64,000 nt of DNA from Streptomyces angustmyceticus (GCF_019933235.1 NZ_CP082945.1:7911501-7975500); one strand, 5' to 3'. Counted from the first letter of the stretch, positions 1 through 10,117 are shown. Notes: generated by a model not told the origin, from the letters alone. Translations and numbers: made by a program.

Positions 1-492
1 GATAGCGGATCTGGCGACTACGGCCTCACGGACCAGCAGGCCGCCCGCGCTGGACCAGGGCAAATGTGGCGGCGTTCGGTGGGGCCACGACGAACGTCAC
101 CGCGGGCGGCCTATCGTCCGACGGCCTGAGCGTCTGCGCCCACCTCGTGGCCCCCGGGTCGCGTAGGCTCTTCGCGCGCCCTGGTCCACAGCGCCCCCCT
201 GCGGCCTGGCCTCCCGCCCCGTCGCCGAGGCCGAGCCGGCCGGCACGGTGTCCGCCACCGGCGTAGGCTCCGCCGGCGCCGTCGTGGCCTGCCTGCGCGG
301 CAGTCGGCTGCCGACCTGCTGAAGGCCGCCCACGGCCCGCGCAGCCCCCTGGTAGCAGGTGTCCGGCACGCCCACCCCTGCCCACGCCCCGGCGCTTCAC
401 GCCAACGTGCCCGTACTGGCCGGCAGCTCGCTCGACGAGGGGACCATCGGCGTCGCTGCCGTCATGCGCTGCGACCTCCGCCGCTTCCCTGC
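1..492. other. No supportable gene at left edge
   Basis: I see no open frame here with believable codon use, start signal or recognisable motif. The possible frames on both strands are Arg/Pro/Gly-rich translations typical of non-coding GC-rich DNA. The stretch may belong to the decayed gene whose recognisable part starts at about 493. Confidence 0.4.
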
Positions 493-600
493 CTGATCGA
501 TCTCACCGCCCGCTACGCCCTGGACAACGGCTTCCACGTCGTTGTGGAAGGCGTCCTGTACGCCGACAGCTACGGCACGATGCTCCAGGACCTGGTGCAG
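493..600 (+). pseudogene. Remnant of an ATP-binding kinase-like protein
   Basis: A 36-residue piece reads LIDLTARYALDNG followed by FHVVVEGVLYADSYG. This is the kind of segment found in the middle of small P-loop kinases of actinomycetes (AAA_33-like), where a helix and the strand VVVEGxLYAD lie downstream of the phosphate-binding loop. No P-loop is left upstream, a stop lies a few codons before the segment, and the frame loses similarity after about 610. I read it as the decayed core of a kinase gene. The family assignment rests on memory of the motif only. Confidence 0.45.
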
Positions 601-818
601 CGCCCACCGTGGCGTCTCGCGCTGCTCTACTCGGCGCCCGCAGCACGAGGTTGTACCTGCTCACCTTCGCCGGCGGGGAATTCCGGTAAGGTGAGTCTCC
701 CTACGGAGTAATTCGCCTGGGCCAGGGCAGAGTTGAGCTGCTTTTGCCGCCCGGCCGAGGGGCTATTACGATCGTCATGTGCGCAGATAATTGGGGGGAG
801 GGCGATGAGGAGGCATCA

Positions 819-1919
819 ATGCTTTTTCCCGACCCCTTGCCAGATCTTTTGACGCCAGACCTGGGGATGAGTGCGGCGCTGACAGCAGCACAGGCGCAGA
901 CTGGCCTGACGTTTCCCGCCTTGGGTGTACACCTGAAATGCCCCATCTCGGTGGCGGCGGTCCGGAACCCGACCAGCACCTCCCCGTCCTTCGCCTATGC
1001 CGGTTTCCGTGACAGGGAGATGCATTTCTCGGGCAGCTTGCTGAAGGTCGCGGCCATGCTCGCCGCCTTTGAGTTGCGGCAGAGCGCTTCCGATTTTGCC
1101 GTCACCGAAGGCGACTGCTCGGCGAACGTGGTGTTCAACGACTTGAAGTCGGCCTTCAATGCAGCCATCCAGAAAGCCGCACCGCGTTTCCTGAGCGAAC
1201 CGGGCATCACCGAGCAGATGCGCGTGCCCAAGTACCCCAGGATCTTCGATTCGCCGCAGGGCCTCGCGAGTGGCGGATGCCTGATGTCGTTCAGCCCCGA
1301 TTTTGCGGCACACGTGCTGGGCATGATCGTACCCAGCAACAACGGCGAAGCCGCTGCCACGATCAAAGCGCTCGGGTACAGCTGGATCAATGGACTGCTG
1401 GCAAATGCCGGCCTCTTCGACCAGACCGCGAATCGGGGCATCTGGCTGGCCGGGACGTTCAAGCCCGGTCCTCCCGATCCCTTCCCTGCCGTGCGGGTGC
1501 CCTCCATGAATGACGGCGACTCGGCGCAGGCGACCACGACCATCGATATGGCGAGGTTCCTCGCACTGCTCATCGAAGGCGCAACACTGGACTCGCGCAG
1601 CGTTGACGGTATTGCCTCCGAAATGCGTGACCTCCTGGCCGGCGCTCAGTCTGTCGGTGACCGCTCTTTCATGACCACGGGAGCCCGGCCGGGCCTCAAT
1701 GGCCTCGGCGCAGGTTTCACGATCACTCATTCGAAGATTGGACTGGGGCCCCTCAACGCCGGGGGAGTAGTCGCTTCCGAGGCGACCATCCTCTCCCACA
1801 ACGACACCGGCCAGCAATTCCTCGTCGTTTGGCAGAACCTGCTGAACCTGAACGACCGCCACAACGCGATGTCGTTCATGGTGCGCCGGACCCTCCTCAA
1901 TTTCCTTGGCATTCCTTGA
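819..1919 (+). CDS. Beta-lactamase-like serine hydrolase
   Basis: A 366-residue protein when read from the ATG at 819, chosen because a GAGGAGG ribosome site lies 6 bases upstream; in-frame ATG codons at 744 and 777 lack one. Residues 71-80 read SGSLLKVAAM, an SxxK active-site motif (Ser73, Lys76) at the head of a helix, as in class A beta-lactamases and penicillin-binding-protein-like hydrolases. The segment around ATTTIDMARFLALL matches the helical region that follows the second catalytic motif in that fold. There is no clear signal peptide, so the protein may be cytoplasmic or unconventional. Third-position G/C is lower than in neighbouring genes, suggesting later arrival. It lies 161 bp upstream of the giant gene pair on the same strand. 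True beta-lactam hydrolysis is not implied; esterase or transpeptidase-like activity is equally possible. Confidence 0.7.
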   Translation: MLFPDPLPDLLTPDLGMSAALTAAQAQTGLTFPALGVHLKCPISVAAVRNPTSTSPSFAYAGFRDREMHFSGSLLKVAAMLAAFELRQSASDFAVTEGDCSANVVFNDLKSAFNAAIQKAAPRFLSEPGITEQMRVPKYPRIFDSPQGLASGGCLMSFSPDFAAHVLGMIVPSNNGEAAATIKALGYSWINGLLANAGLFDQTANRGIWLAGTFKPGPPDPFPAVRVPSMNDGDSAQATTTIDMARFLALLIEGATLDSRSVDGIASEMRDLLAGAQSVGDRSFMTTGARPGLNGLGAGFTITHSKIGLGPLNAGGVVASEATILSHNDTGQQFLVVWQNLLNLNDRHNAMSFMVRRTLLNFLGIP

Positions 1920-2080
1920 CCCGTAGCGGAAGCTCCGGTATCGGGAGCTGCCCGTTCCGCCCCCAGTGGCGGGCATCCGTCACCGGAGTGAGCATGGAAG
2001 AGAGGTGAAGGTGCCTACGGCGCACCTCGCCCCTCGTATGACCCTTCACCAGTTTCATGAGCTCGGGTGAGGCGTTCCTC

Positions 2081-5000
2081 ATGTCCTTCCGTATCCGCCG
2101 TCCTGTTTCTCTGAGGCTCGGGGAAGAGCTGCGCGACCATCCCGGTGATGGCCAGCACGATGACCACGGCGACCGCGGCGGCGATCGCGCCGGCGGCGGT
2201 GGTGGCTTCCGGGGCGATGGTTTCGGCGAGGGGCCCGGCGGTGGCGGCTTCGGGGGATTCGGCGGCCCGCCTCACGGCCCGCCTCACGGTCCTGGTCCGC
2301 ATCCAGGCCCGGGGCCTTTTCCCGGCCCCGACCGGCCCCCGGAGCCTGAGCCGCCGCACGAGGTGGACGTTGCGGAGGGGCCGTTCCGGGTGGTGCGGCC
2401 GGCGGACATGCTCGTCGTCGACATCGCCCTGGTCAACCTGCGCTTCGACGGCCGCCGCCTGGTGCGCAAGAACCGGGCGCAGCCCGCGTTCGTCCTCGCG
2501 GGGCTGCCGCCGCAGCATGTGCTGGAAGAGGTCCCCCTGAATCTGAAGGTCACTGCTTCCATGAAGGCAGTCACCGCCGGCTCGACCCGTCTGGCTTTCT
2601 CGGTGCCGGACAACATCGACAGCTTGGAGCTGTCGCTGGACGCGCTGCTCGGCTGGGCGCGCCTGGTGCCCATGACGGTGCCCGTCGTTGGCCCACAGAG
2701 CCCGGACACGCCGGGAACGACGGTCTTCCAGGGCCTTCCCCGAAGCGTCATCGAGTTCCCCACCCGACTGTTCCTCACCTACGACGACCCCGTGGACTGG
2801 GTCGTCCGCCCCCAAGCCCAACAGGCCGACGGCCGGACCGCGTTGTGGCACGCCCGGTTGCAGTTGCACGGTGAACGGGACGGCGACGTGCGGCTGCGGG
2901 CCTTTGCGACGGCCGGGGACCGGGGGGCACCGCCGGGGAACAGTCCGATCACTGCCGACAACATGGCGGACCTCGTCACCCTCAGCAGCCGGGCCGAGTT
3001 GGTCCCGCCTGGCGACGTGCCGATCGATGTACCCAGCGCGCCGTTGCATGCCGAGCAGTTCATCGTCACGCCTCAGGGCTCCTCGGTCCACCTGCACGGC
3101 CTATGGGAGAGTCCGCCGAATACCCCCGAGGAGCGGGAACGGTACAGGAAGGTCGGGCGTCATTTCCCCAATGTGGTGGCGTACGACCACATCACGGGGC
3201 TGGGGCGTGACCAGTACGTCCGCGTCGTGATACACGGCAGCTTGTCGACCGGTCACGAGTCCCTCCTCGTGACGGAAACCAGGCGGTGGTTCATCGCGAG
3301 CGCGGACGACGGAATCGTCGCGTACCTGCACAAGGAGCAGTACATCGTCGTCAAGCAGCCGGAGGTCGAGTATGGAGCTCATACCGGCTTCCAGCACGCA
3401 GGACGCGAAATGCCGTTCCGCACGCTGCGCATCACGGACCGGGTCACTCCACTGATCCAGACTCGGACGGAAAACCCGCAAAACGTGGCTTTCTGGGTGA
3501 ACCTTCAGGACTCCGGTAAGGACTTCGATTTCACCCTGATCGGCACAGACACGGAGGGGCGCAAGGTCAGCTTCACCATGCCTCTGGTGTTCGTGCCCGA
3601 CGGACTGACCGATGAACAGGAGCAGTTGACGAGGCTGTACAACCCGGCGACGCCAACAGAAGAAATGAAGGCAATGATGGAGAAGCGCCTGAGGCGGGAG
3701 ATGCATGGTCAAGTGATGGCCATGGCGGAGCCGCCCGCCGACGCTTTCGGCAGCACCAGCCATGCGGTCGGGACCCTCACCTTCGGGCTCGGCACCTTCG
3801 CGCTCGGCACCCAGGATGGCACCCCTGTGGTGGGCCAGCCCCACGTTTCCGCCGCGGCGGTACGCGTCCCCGCCGTCGAGCAGTTCACCCCGAACGCCGG
3901 TGATCTCGAGGTCAAGTTCAACGCCACCTATCTCCAGCAGACGATGCAGGGACATCCGGCGGGTGCGTACCTGGATCTGCAAAGGCCGCTCAGCCTCACC
4001 TTCGGGGCCGAGCAAGCCGGTGGACTCTCCAGCCCGAATTCCGCGGTGAAGACGATCACCAGCCGGGCAGGCGTCATCCCGGACGTCATCAAGACGGACC
4101 CCACCACCGGCGCAGTCCTCGACGCGGCACCCATCAAAACCATCAGGGATGCCTTCGGCGGGGCCCAACTGCTCGGTATCGACCTCAGCACATACCTGAA
4201 GGGCCTCGTCAAGGATCAACTCGGCGCACTGCAGCAGCTCGACGACAACCAGATCAAGGATATTCTGGACAACCCCCAAAGGCAGCTGCCCGCGCCCGTG
4301 CTGCGCATACGCGACCTGGTGGACGGACAACAGGGCAAGGAACTGCGGTATGTGTGGAAGCCGCCGCTGGAACGGCCGACGACGGCAGGCGGTGGGGTGG
4401 ACCCGACCGCCCTCCTCGACGTGTCCAAGGCCTCGCTGATCCTGGATGCCCGGACCGTCCGCTCGACGGAAGCCGTCGAGAAGTCCACGGTGCAGGGCAG
4501 CCTGAGCCACTTCGCGCTGGACTTCTTTGACATCGCCCGAGTGGAATTCGACGAGCTGAAGTTCAAGACCAGCCCAGGGCAGAAGCCCGATGTGACGGCC
4601 TCCGGTGTGGAGCTGAAGTTCAGCAGTGCGCTGGAGTTCATCAATTCCCTCCGCAGCGCGCTGCCCGCTGATGTCTTCGGTCCCGGCGCGTTCATCGATG
4701 TCCAGACCACCGGCCTCCGTGCCGGCTACAAACTCGCCCTTCCGGCCATCGGCGTCGGCGTCTTCACCCTGTCGAACGTCACCCTGTCGGCCGAGCTGGT
4801 GATCCCCTTCGACGGCAAGCCGGTCGCGTTCCGCTTCTCGGTCTCCGAGCAGAAGCACCCCTTCAACGTCACGGTCTCCCTGTTCGGTGGCGGCGGCTAC
4901 TTCTCCATGCTGGTGGACGCCAGCGGTGTACAGGAGATCGAGGGATCCATCGAGTTCGGTGGCGCAGCGGCGCTGAATCTCGGCGTCGCGAGCGGCGGGG

Positions 5001-5338
5001 TGTCGATCATGGCGGGCATCCGCTTCCAGCTCGACAATAACGCGGTCTCCCTCAGCGGCTACCTGCGGTGCAACGGCTTCCTGACGGTGCTTGGCATCGT
5101 GACAGTGTCCGTCGAGTTCTATCTGGAGCTCACCTACGAGAAGAACAAAGAGACCCACCAGTCGGTGGTCCGCGGCAGGGGCACCCTCACGGTCAGCGTA
5201 CGGATCGCCTTCTTCAGCAAGTCCGTCCAACTCGAAATGGAGCGGAGTTTCGCCGGCGCACCGGGCGACCCGACGTTCGCCCAATGCTTCTCGAAGGATC
5301 AGGACTGGCCGGAGTACTGCGCGGCGTACGCCGCGTGA
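2081..5338 (+). CDS. Giant protein A of unknown function
   Basis: About 1085 residues. I prefer the ATG at 2081 over the one at 2057 because GGGTGAGG lies 8 bases before it. Residues 20-100 are extremely rich in Gly, His, Asp and Pro (runs of GGGG, GPPHGPPHG). The rest is predicted mostly beta: alternating hydrophobic strands dominate, and the last 250 residues are a series of short amphipathic strands (for example FNVTVSLFGGGGYFSMLV) resembling a beta-sheet stack or barrel. I see no signal peptide, no membrane helix and no nucleotide-binding motif. The stop is only 21 bases before the next giant gene, so the two are surely co-transcribed and probably make one complex. I do not recognise the family. 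A structural or surface-assembly role is only a guess. Confidence 0.8.
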   Translation: MSFRIRRPVSLRLGEELRDHPGDGQHDDHGDRGGDRAGGGGGFRGDGFGEGPGGGGFGGFGGPPHGPPHGPGPHPGPGPFPGPDRPPEPEPPHEVDVAEGPFRVVRPADMLVVDIALVNLRFDGRRLVRKNRAQPAFVLAGLPPQHVLEEVPLNLKVTASMKAVTAGSTRLAFSVPDNIDSLELSLDALLGWARLVPMTVPVVGPQSPDTPGTTVFQGLPRSVIEFPTRLFLTYDDPVDWVVRPQAQQADGRTALWHARLQLHGERDGDVRLRAFATAGDRGAPPGNSPITADNMADLVTLSSRAELVPPGDVPIDVPSAPLHAEQFIVTPQGSSVHLHGLWESPPNTPEERERYRKVGRHFPNVVAYDHITGLGRDQYVRVVIHGSLSTGHESLLVTETRRWFIASADDGIVAYLHKEQYIVVKQPEVEYGAHTGFQHAGREMPFRTLRITDRVTPLIQTRTENPQNVAFWVNLQDSGKDFDFTLIGTDTEGRKVSFTMPLVFVPDGLTDEQEQLTRLYNPATPTEEMKAMMEKRLRREMHGQVMAMAEPPADAFGSTSHAVGTLTFGLGTFALGTQDGTPVVGQPHVSAAAVRVPAVEQFTPNAGDLEVKFNATYLQQTMQGHPAGAYLDLQRPLSLTFGAEQAGGLSSPNSAVKTITSRAGVIPDVIKTDPTTGAVLDAAPIKTIRDAFGGAQLLGIDLSTYLKGLVKDQLGALQQLDDNQIKDILDNPQRQLPAPVLRIRDLVDGQQGKELRYVWKPPLERPTTAGGGVDPTALLDVSKASLILDARTVRSTEAVEKSTVQGSLSHFALDFFDIARVEFDELKFKTSPGQKPDVTASGVELKFSSALEFINSLRSALPADVFGPGAFIDVQTTGLRAGYKLALPAIGVGVFTLSNVTLSAELVIPFDGKPVAFRFSVSEQKHPFNVTVSLFGGGGYFSMLVDASGVQEIEGSIEFGGAAALNLGVASGGVSIMAGIRFQLDNNAVSLSGYLRCNGFLTVLGIVTVSVEFYLELTYEKNKETHQSVVRGRGTLTVSVRIAFFSKSVQLEMERSFAGAPGDPTFAQCFSKDQDWPEYCAAYAA

Positions 5339-5359
5339 GCGAGCCGCGTGGAGACCACC

Positions 5360-8300
5360 ATGGACTTCGAACAGCAGATCAACTGGACCGTTCTCCCGGC
5401 CGGACTGTCGGACGACGGCAGGCACGTCAAGGTGTCGGTGTTCATCGCCCCGCGGCTGATGGGGCCGGCCCCGTCCGACGACCAGACGAAGCGCGCCACG
5501 CTGGCCCCCCACTTCCCCGATTTCGTCCACTGGCCGGACAAGATCACGCCCGCCACTTTTGATTTTGCCACCGGAGAGGGCACCTCCGAGCCCCCCACGA
5601 CCGACGAAGTCTCCGAGACCTCCGACACGCCTGCCCCTTCGACGCCCTTCGTCACCGCGCTGAAGCCGCAAGCCCCGCTCCCTGATGTGAACTTGTGGAA
5701 GAGCCTCTTCAGTGTGGACACGCCGCTCGATCCCTACGTCTTCGAACGGCATACGGACCAGGCGTGCGAGACCTACTCCACCCAGCAGGTCAGCGGCTTC
5801 ACCAAGGGCAAGTACGCCGAAGCGGCCATGAATTCACCCGAGACACCGCCCCGCACCAGGGACCTGATGCGCCCATCGAGCGACGGGTCGACCGGCGACC
5901 CCAGAACGGGCGAAGCCCCAAGAGCCACCGGGGGCACGGGGCCCGGGGACGTGCCCCCGGCGTCCCCCACGGAGGACGAAATGCCGATGCCTCCTGAGCT
6001 CGCGGACCTGCACAGCTTCCATACGATCGAGCTCAACAGGCCGCCCACCGTTGACGGTGAAGAGCCGCCCCCGTCGCCGCCACCGAAGAAGCACGATCCC
6101 GACTTCCACGAGATGCTCACCTGGCTCGGCGATCACCCCACGCTGCTGAGGCGACTCGGACTCGTTCTGGACTTCCTCCTGCCGGCCGACCTGATCCCCG
6201 TCTCTTCAGGCGAGCGGTTCCTGAAGGTGACTCCCCACTGGACGCCGGAACTGGGCAAGGGCACGAAGGGGTCGCACAACGTGTCCCCTCGCACGCGCTA
6301 TGTCTTCCTCCCGGACCGCCGCGCCTTCGTCTCCCGGGCCTCGACCGTCACCAACGGCCCGCTGACGTCACCGTCCCTCGGCCTGGTGGAGCTGAAGGGA
6401 AAATTCACCGTTGAGCCGGCTGACATCGACGCCGCCGCAGGCAAGATGATCGCGCCCGCCAAGGACGCCACCGGACTCGCCCCGGTACGGACCCATGGGC
6501 TCTGCCTGGTCAGGAACGACCGGCTGGGCACCCTCAAGCAGGATTTCGCGCGGGCAGCCGAGCACGACGCGGCCTTCACCCGCGTGGTCGATCAGCAGAG
6601 AGCACAAGGTTCGACGCCCGCCCCGCAGATTCCGGGAGCCGCCGCCCCGCACGCCGCCGAGGATGAGGTGCCCGCCCCCGAGCTGTTCGCCCAGAACCTG
6701 ATCCGGGGCCACCGGCTCGACATCTGGGACGAGACACGACGTCAGTGGTTCTCGCTGCACGAGCGCGAGGTGGAGTACCGGCAGGCGCGCGGCGGACCGG
6801 TCCTGCTCACGGCCTCGGACGAGGGTTTCTTCCAGGCCCACCTGGCCACACCACCCCGCGACGCCGTGAACCCCGACCACCTCTACGTACCCGAGCAGCT
6901 GGTCACCTGGGACGGATGGTCGCTCTCCGCGCCCCGGCCGGGCCTGGTGCTGGACACCGACGACGGTTCGGCCGAGGACAGCCGGCCCCCCAACAAGCCG
7001 GTGCCGCTCAAGAACCAGGCGGAGACGAAACTGCCCCTGGAAATCACGCCCAAGGTGCGGCCCGGCAGCCTGCCCAAGCTACGGTTCGGCCACGAGTACC
7101 GGGTACGGCTGCGTACCGTGGACCTCGCGGGAAACGGCCTGGACATGACGGAGGCCGACGCCCTGGTCGACCTGGCCGGCAGCGGCACGGACGGAGCGGC
7201 CCCCGATGGCCTGAAGGACAGGAAAGCCCTGATGCTCCCCGACGAAGCCGGGCTGCTGACCTTCCAGAGGTTCGAGTCCGTCCTGGCGCCCGCCGTGGTG
7301 CCCAGATTCCCGTTCGGGGAAGGCGCCTCGCCCTTCCGGATGGTCATCCGGAGCAGCCCGGGGGCCGGCCCACCCCCGGCCGGAGCCCGAACACAAGTCA
7401 CGGTCCACCTGGCCAATGTCCAGTTCGGCAAGACCAACGACGAGGTGCGCATCGTCCAGCAGGCCCTCCTGGACAACGGCCGCTCCCTTCCCCACGGCGC
7501 GGACGGAATCTTCCGCAACGAGACCAAGACCGCCTACGCGGAGGAGCAACGTGCCCAGGGCTTCACGGGCAGCGATGCTGATGGCATCCCCGGCTGCACA
7601 TCTCTCACCAAACTCGGCCGCAACAGAGGCTTCGCCGTCGACTGCGGCATCGGTACCGGCACTGGGACCGGGACCGTGGCGAGTACCGGAGCCGGCCGGA
7701 CGGCTGAGCAGTACGCCGCGGACTTCAACCGGTCGTCACTGGTCACCGCGGAAGGACACCTCCCGTACCGAGGCACGGACGAACGCCATGTGGTGGCACC
7801 GAAGGCGTCACTGCGGTGCATCGAGTGGCACGGCCTCCTGGACGATGCCATCGGCTCCACGGACCGCAACGTCCAGAACGCGGTCTACGACCTGGCCGTA
7901 CGGGAGAGCGGCTCGCTGAGCGACACCTCCCCGTCCCAGCCGGACCTCCAGGTCGAGACGATCAAGTCGCCGGCGGCGGACCCCAAGAACCCGGCGAACA
8001 CCGTTCTGCACACGGGCGAGCAGGTCGAACTTCCCTACCTCCCCGATCCGTTGTCCACGGGAGCCGTGTTCCTGGACCTGCCGGGGATGCCCGCCGGGGA
8101 GCCCTTCCCGGTCCCCTGGGACGGCGAGATCTGGCACCGGCCGCAATCCCTGAGGCTGCGGCTGGCCGAAGGCACCGCGCCGCCGCGCTTCGACGAGGCG
8201 TCCCGCGTGCTGACCGTCTCCCTGCCGAAGGGCGCCGTGGCGACCGTCCGGGTGTGCTCCAGGATCGACTTCGACGAGAAAGTCATGGGCATGGCCGGGT

Positions 8301-10117
8301 GGTGCCGGGAGCAGCAGGAGTCGGCACCGAGGCTCGCGTCGGAGATGGAGGGGGACGCGGCGGCGAGAAGAGCGGCGGAGGCACGGAGAACCGACGACAC
8401 GCTGGCGCTGGCCGCAGCCAGCCGGCACTGGATGTTCACCCCCTGGCAAGAACTGAGACTCGTCCACGCGGTCCAACAGCCACTGAATTCACCGGTGTTG
8501 ACGCTGGCGACCCCGGCGACCCCGCGTGCACGCGGGGCGACCGCCGAGCATCTCGCCGGTTCCGTCGCGCTGGACGAGGACAGCACGGACCGGATCGACC
8601 TGATCGCCGAGTGGACCGAGGTGACGGACGGCGCCGGGGGCCGCGAGACCCGTGAGATGACCGCCCCGGTCTTCGACCTGCTGACGGCGAGGGCGAGCCT
8701 GAACGGCGTCCCGGGCACCGAACCCTACCTCCTCCAGAACGGCGTCCTGAGCTTCAGCACCCAGGCGGCCGAGGACAAGGCGAAAGCGGAGGCCGCGGCC
8801 GCGGCGGCACACCCAGGCAACCCCCCGACCCCGGACAACCCTCAGGGCAACCAGGGCAACAAGCCACACCCGCTCCCGCCCGTCCCCGCGAAGCACGAGT
8901 TCGGCGACACCAAACACCGGACGGTGCGCTACCACCCAGTGGCCGGCAGCAAGTTCGCCGACTACTTCCCGCCACAGTTCGCCACGCCCGGCAAGAACGT
9001 GCTGACCGTGGAGGGAGAGGCGCAGGAATACTCGGTGCCGAGCAGCGAGTGCCCGATGGCTCCCCGACTGCTGTACTGCGTGCCCACGCTCACCCTGGAG
9101 CACGTCGGCGGGCCGCCCGGTCCCATCGTCCACCAGCGGCGCGGTCGCGGAATCCGGGTGTACGTGGACCGCCCCTGGTTCTCGTCCGGAGACGGCGAAC
9201 TGCTCGGCGTCGTCATCGGCGAACCGCCGGGAGGCGACCCCAAGTCCGCACGGGACTCCCTGGTCACCCTGATGGGCCGCGACCCCATCCACCGTTCCGC
9301 GCCGGTCTTCGCCCCGACCCCGGAGATGTTCACCAACGCGGTGCGTCGGTCCGGCCCGCTCCTCCTCCCCACGCCGTCGGGAACCATCCTCCCGGTCACG
9401 GTCGTCGGCTTCAGCCCGCAGTTCGAAACTGACACTCCGAAGCCCGGCAAGGAAGAGAACGAGGACGAGAACAAGGCCGGCCGCTGGTTCTTCGACCTGG
9501 ACCTGGATACCGGGGACGCCTGCCTGCCCTTCGTCCGGCTCGCTCTGGTCCGCTACCAGCCGGATTCCATCCCCGGAGCGGAGATCTCCAAGGAGGTCGT
9601 TCTCGCCGACCTGGTGCGCACCCTGCCCGACCGCGAACTGAGGGTCACGCCCGGCGATCCGCTGTCGGTCAGCGTCACCGGGCCCTCCTGGGACCCTTCC
9701 GGCTCCCCGCCGCCGCGGATCACCGCCACGCTGCAACGCCGGAACAGCCTGGTCGACGACGATGACCTCGGCTGGGTGACCCTCGAAGACACCACCGTCC
9801 AACTCACCTCCGTCGACGCGGAGTCCTCCCGAACCCCCTTCTACACGGGCCAGCTCCCGATACCGCGCGGGCGTCGCGGCCCGTTGCGCCTGATGGTCCT
9901 CGAAACCGAGGGCATCCCTCCCGACGGCTCCACCCCGCCCACCACACCCGGGCCGGTGATCTACTGCGACACGGTCACCTTCGCACGGAGGCCGGGCGGC
10001 CCGGGTGGCCCGGGCGGCGACCATGACGGGGATGGCGACCACGACGGCCACGACCACCATGGGCCGGGCGACCACGGTGGCGGGTTCGGTGGGTTCCCTC
10101 ACACTGACCCGCGCTGA
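5360..10117 (+). CDS. Giant protein B with internal peptidoglycan-binding-like segment
   Basis: About 1585 residues from the ATG at 5360 (GGAG upstream; a GTG at 5348 would add four residues). Residues 1-40 (QQINWTVLPAGL then VKVSVFIAPRL) look like the conserved entry of a family I cannot name. Residues roughly 688-760 (NDEVRIVQQALLDNG, ADGIFRNETKTAY, DGIPGCTSLTKLG) have the layout of a PG_binding_1 three-helix domain, including the DGxFGxxT-like turn, but inserted inside a larger protein. Two low-complexity stretches (Pro/Ala/Glu-rich, near residues 170-240 and 1130-1180) look like linkers. The last 40 residues are Gly/His/Asp-rich, matching the composition of the N-terminus of protein A. 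No signal peptide or membrane helix is visible. Function unknown; co-operonic with giant A. Confidence 0.8.
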   Translation: MDFEQQINWTVLPAGLSDDGRHVKVSVFIAPRLMGPAPSDDQTKRATLAPHFPDFVHWPDKITPATFDFATGEGTSEPPTTDEVSETSDTPAPSTPFVTALKPQAPLPDVNLWKSLFSVDTPLDPYVFERHTDQACETYSTQQVSGFTKGKYAEAAMNSPETPPRTRDLMRPSSDGSTGDPRTGEAPRATGGTGPGDVPPASPTEDEMPMPPELADLHSFHTIELNRPPTVDGEEPPPSPPPKKHDPDFHEMLTWLGDHPTLLRRLGLVLDFLLPADLIPVSSGERFLKVTPHWTPELGKGTKGSHNVSPRTRYVFLPDRRAFVSRASTVTNGPLTSPSLGLVELKGKFTVEPADIDAAAGKMIAPAKDATGLAPVRTHGLCLVRNDRLGTLKQDFARAAEHDAAFTRVVDQQRAQGSTPAPQIPGAAAPHAAEDEVPAPELFAQNLIRGHRLDIWDETRRQWFSLHEREVEYRQARGGPVLLTASDEGFFQAHLATPPRDAVNPDHLYVPEQLVTWDGWSLSAPRPGLVLDTDDGSAEDSRPPNKPVPLKNQAETKLPLEITPKVRPGSLPKLRFGHEYRVRLRTVDLAGNGLDMTEADALVDLAGSGTDGAAPDGLKDRKALMLPDEAGLLTFQRFESVLAPAVVPRFPFGEGASPFRMVIRSSPGAGPPPAGARTQVTVHLANVQFGKTNDEVRIVQQALLDNGRSLPHGADGIFRNETKTAYAEEQRAQGFTGSDADGIPGCTSLTKLGRNRGFAVDCGIGTGTGTGTVASTGAGRTAEQYAADFNRSSLVTAEGHLPYRGTDERHVVAPKASLRCIEWHGLLDDAIGSTDRNVQNAVYDLAVRESGSLSDTSPSQPDLQVETIKSPAADPKNPANTVLHTGEQVELPYLPDPLSTGAVFLDLPGMPAGEPFPVPWDGEIWHRPQSLRLRLAEGTAPPRFDEASRVLTVSLPKGAVATVRVCSRIDFDEKVMGMAGWCREQQESAPRLASEMEGDAAARRAAEARRTDDTLALAAASRHWMFTPWQELRLVHAVQQPLNSPVLTLATPATPRARGATAEHLAGSVALDEDSTDRIDLIAEWTEVTDGAGGRETREMTAPVFDLLTARASLNGVPGTEPYLLQNGVLSFSTQAAEDKAKAEAAAAAAHPGNPPTPDNPQGNQGNKPHPLPPVPAKHEFGDTKHRTVRYHPVAGSKFADYFPPQFATPGKNVLTVEGEAQEYSVPSSECPMAPRLLYCVPTLTLEHVGGPPGPIVHQRRGRGIRVYVDRPWFSSGDGELLGVVIGEPPGGDPKSARDSLVTLMGRDPIHRSAPVFAPTPEMFTNAVRRSGPLLLPTPSGTILPVTVVGFSPQFETDTPKPGKEENEDENKAGRWFFDLDLDTGDACLPFVRLALVRYQPDSIPGAEISKEVVLADLVRTLPDRELRVTPGDPLSVSVTGPSWDPSGSPPPRITATLQRRNSLVDDDDLGWVTLEDTTVQLTSVDAESSRTPFYTGQLPIPRGRRGPLRLMVLETEGIPPDGSTPPTTPGPVIYCDTVTFARRPGGPGGPGGDHDGDGDHDGHDHHGPGDHGGGFGGFPHTDPR

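Noticed and set aside
2015-3097. Minus-strand frame with a hydrophobic Ala/Val run opposite the start of giant A
   Set aside because: The run is the complement of His/Asp/Gly codons (GTC/GTG for GAC/CAC) and the frame has no ribosome site; giant A on the plus strand explains the region.
3101-5752. 883-residue minus-strand frame across both giant genes
   Set aside because: Crosses the junction of two good plus-strand genes, has no start signal and an Arg/Gly/Glu-rich shadow composition.
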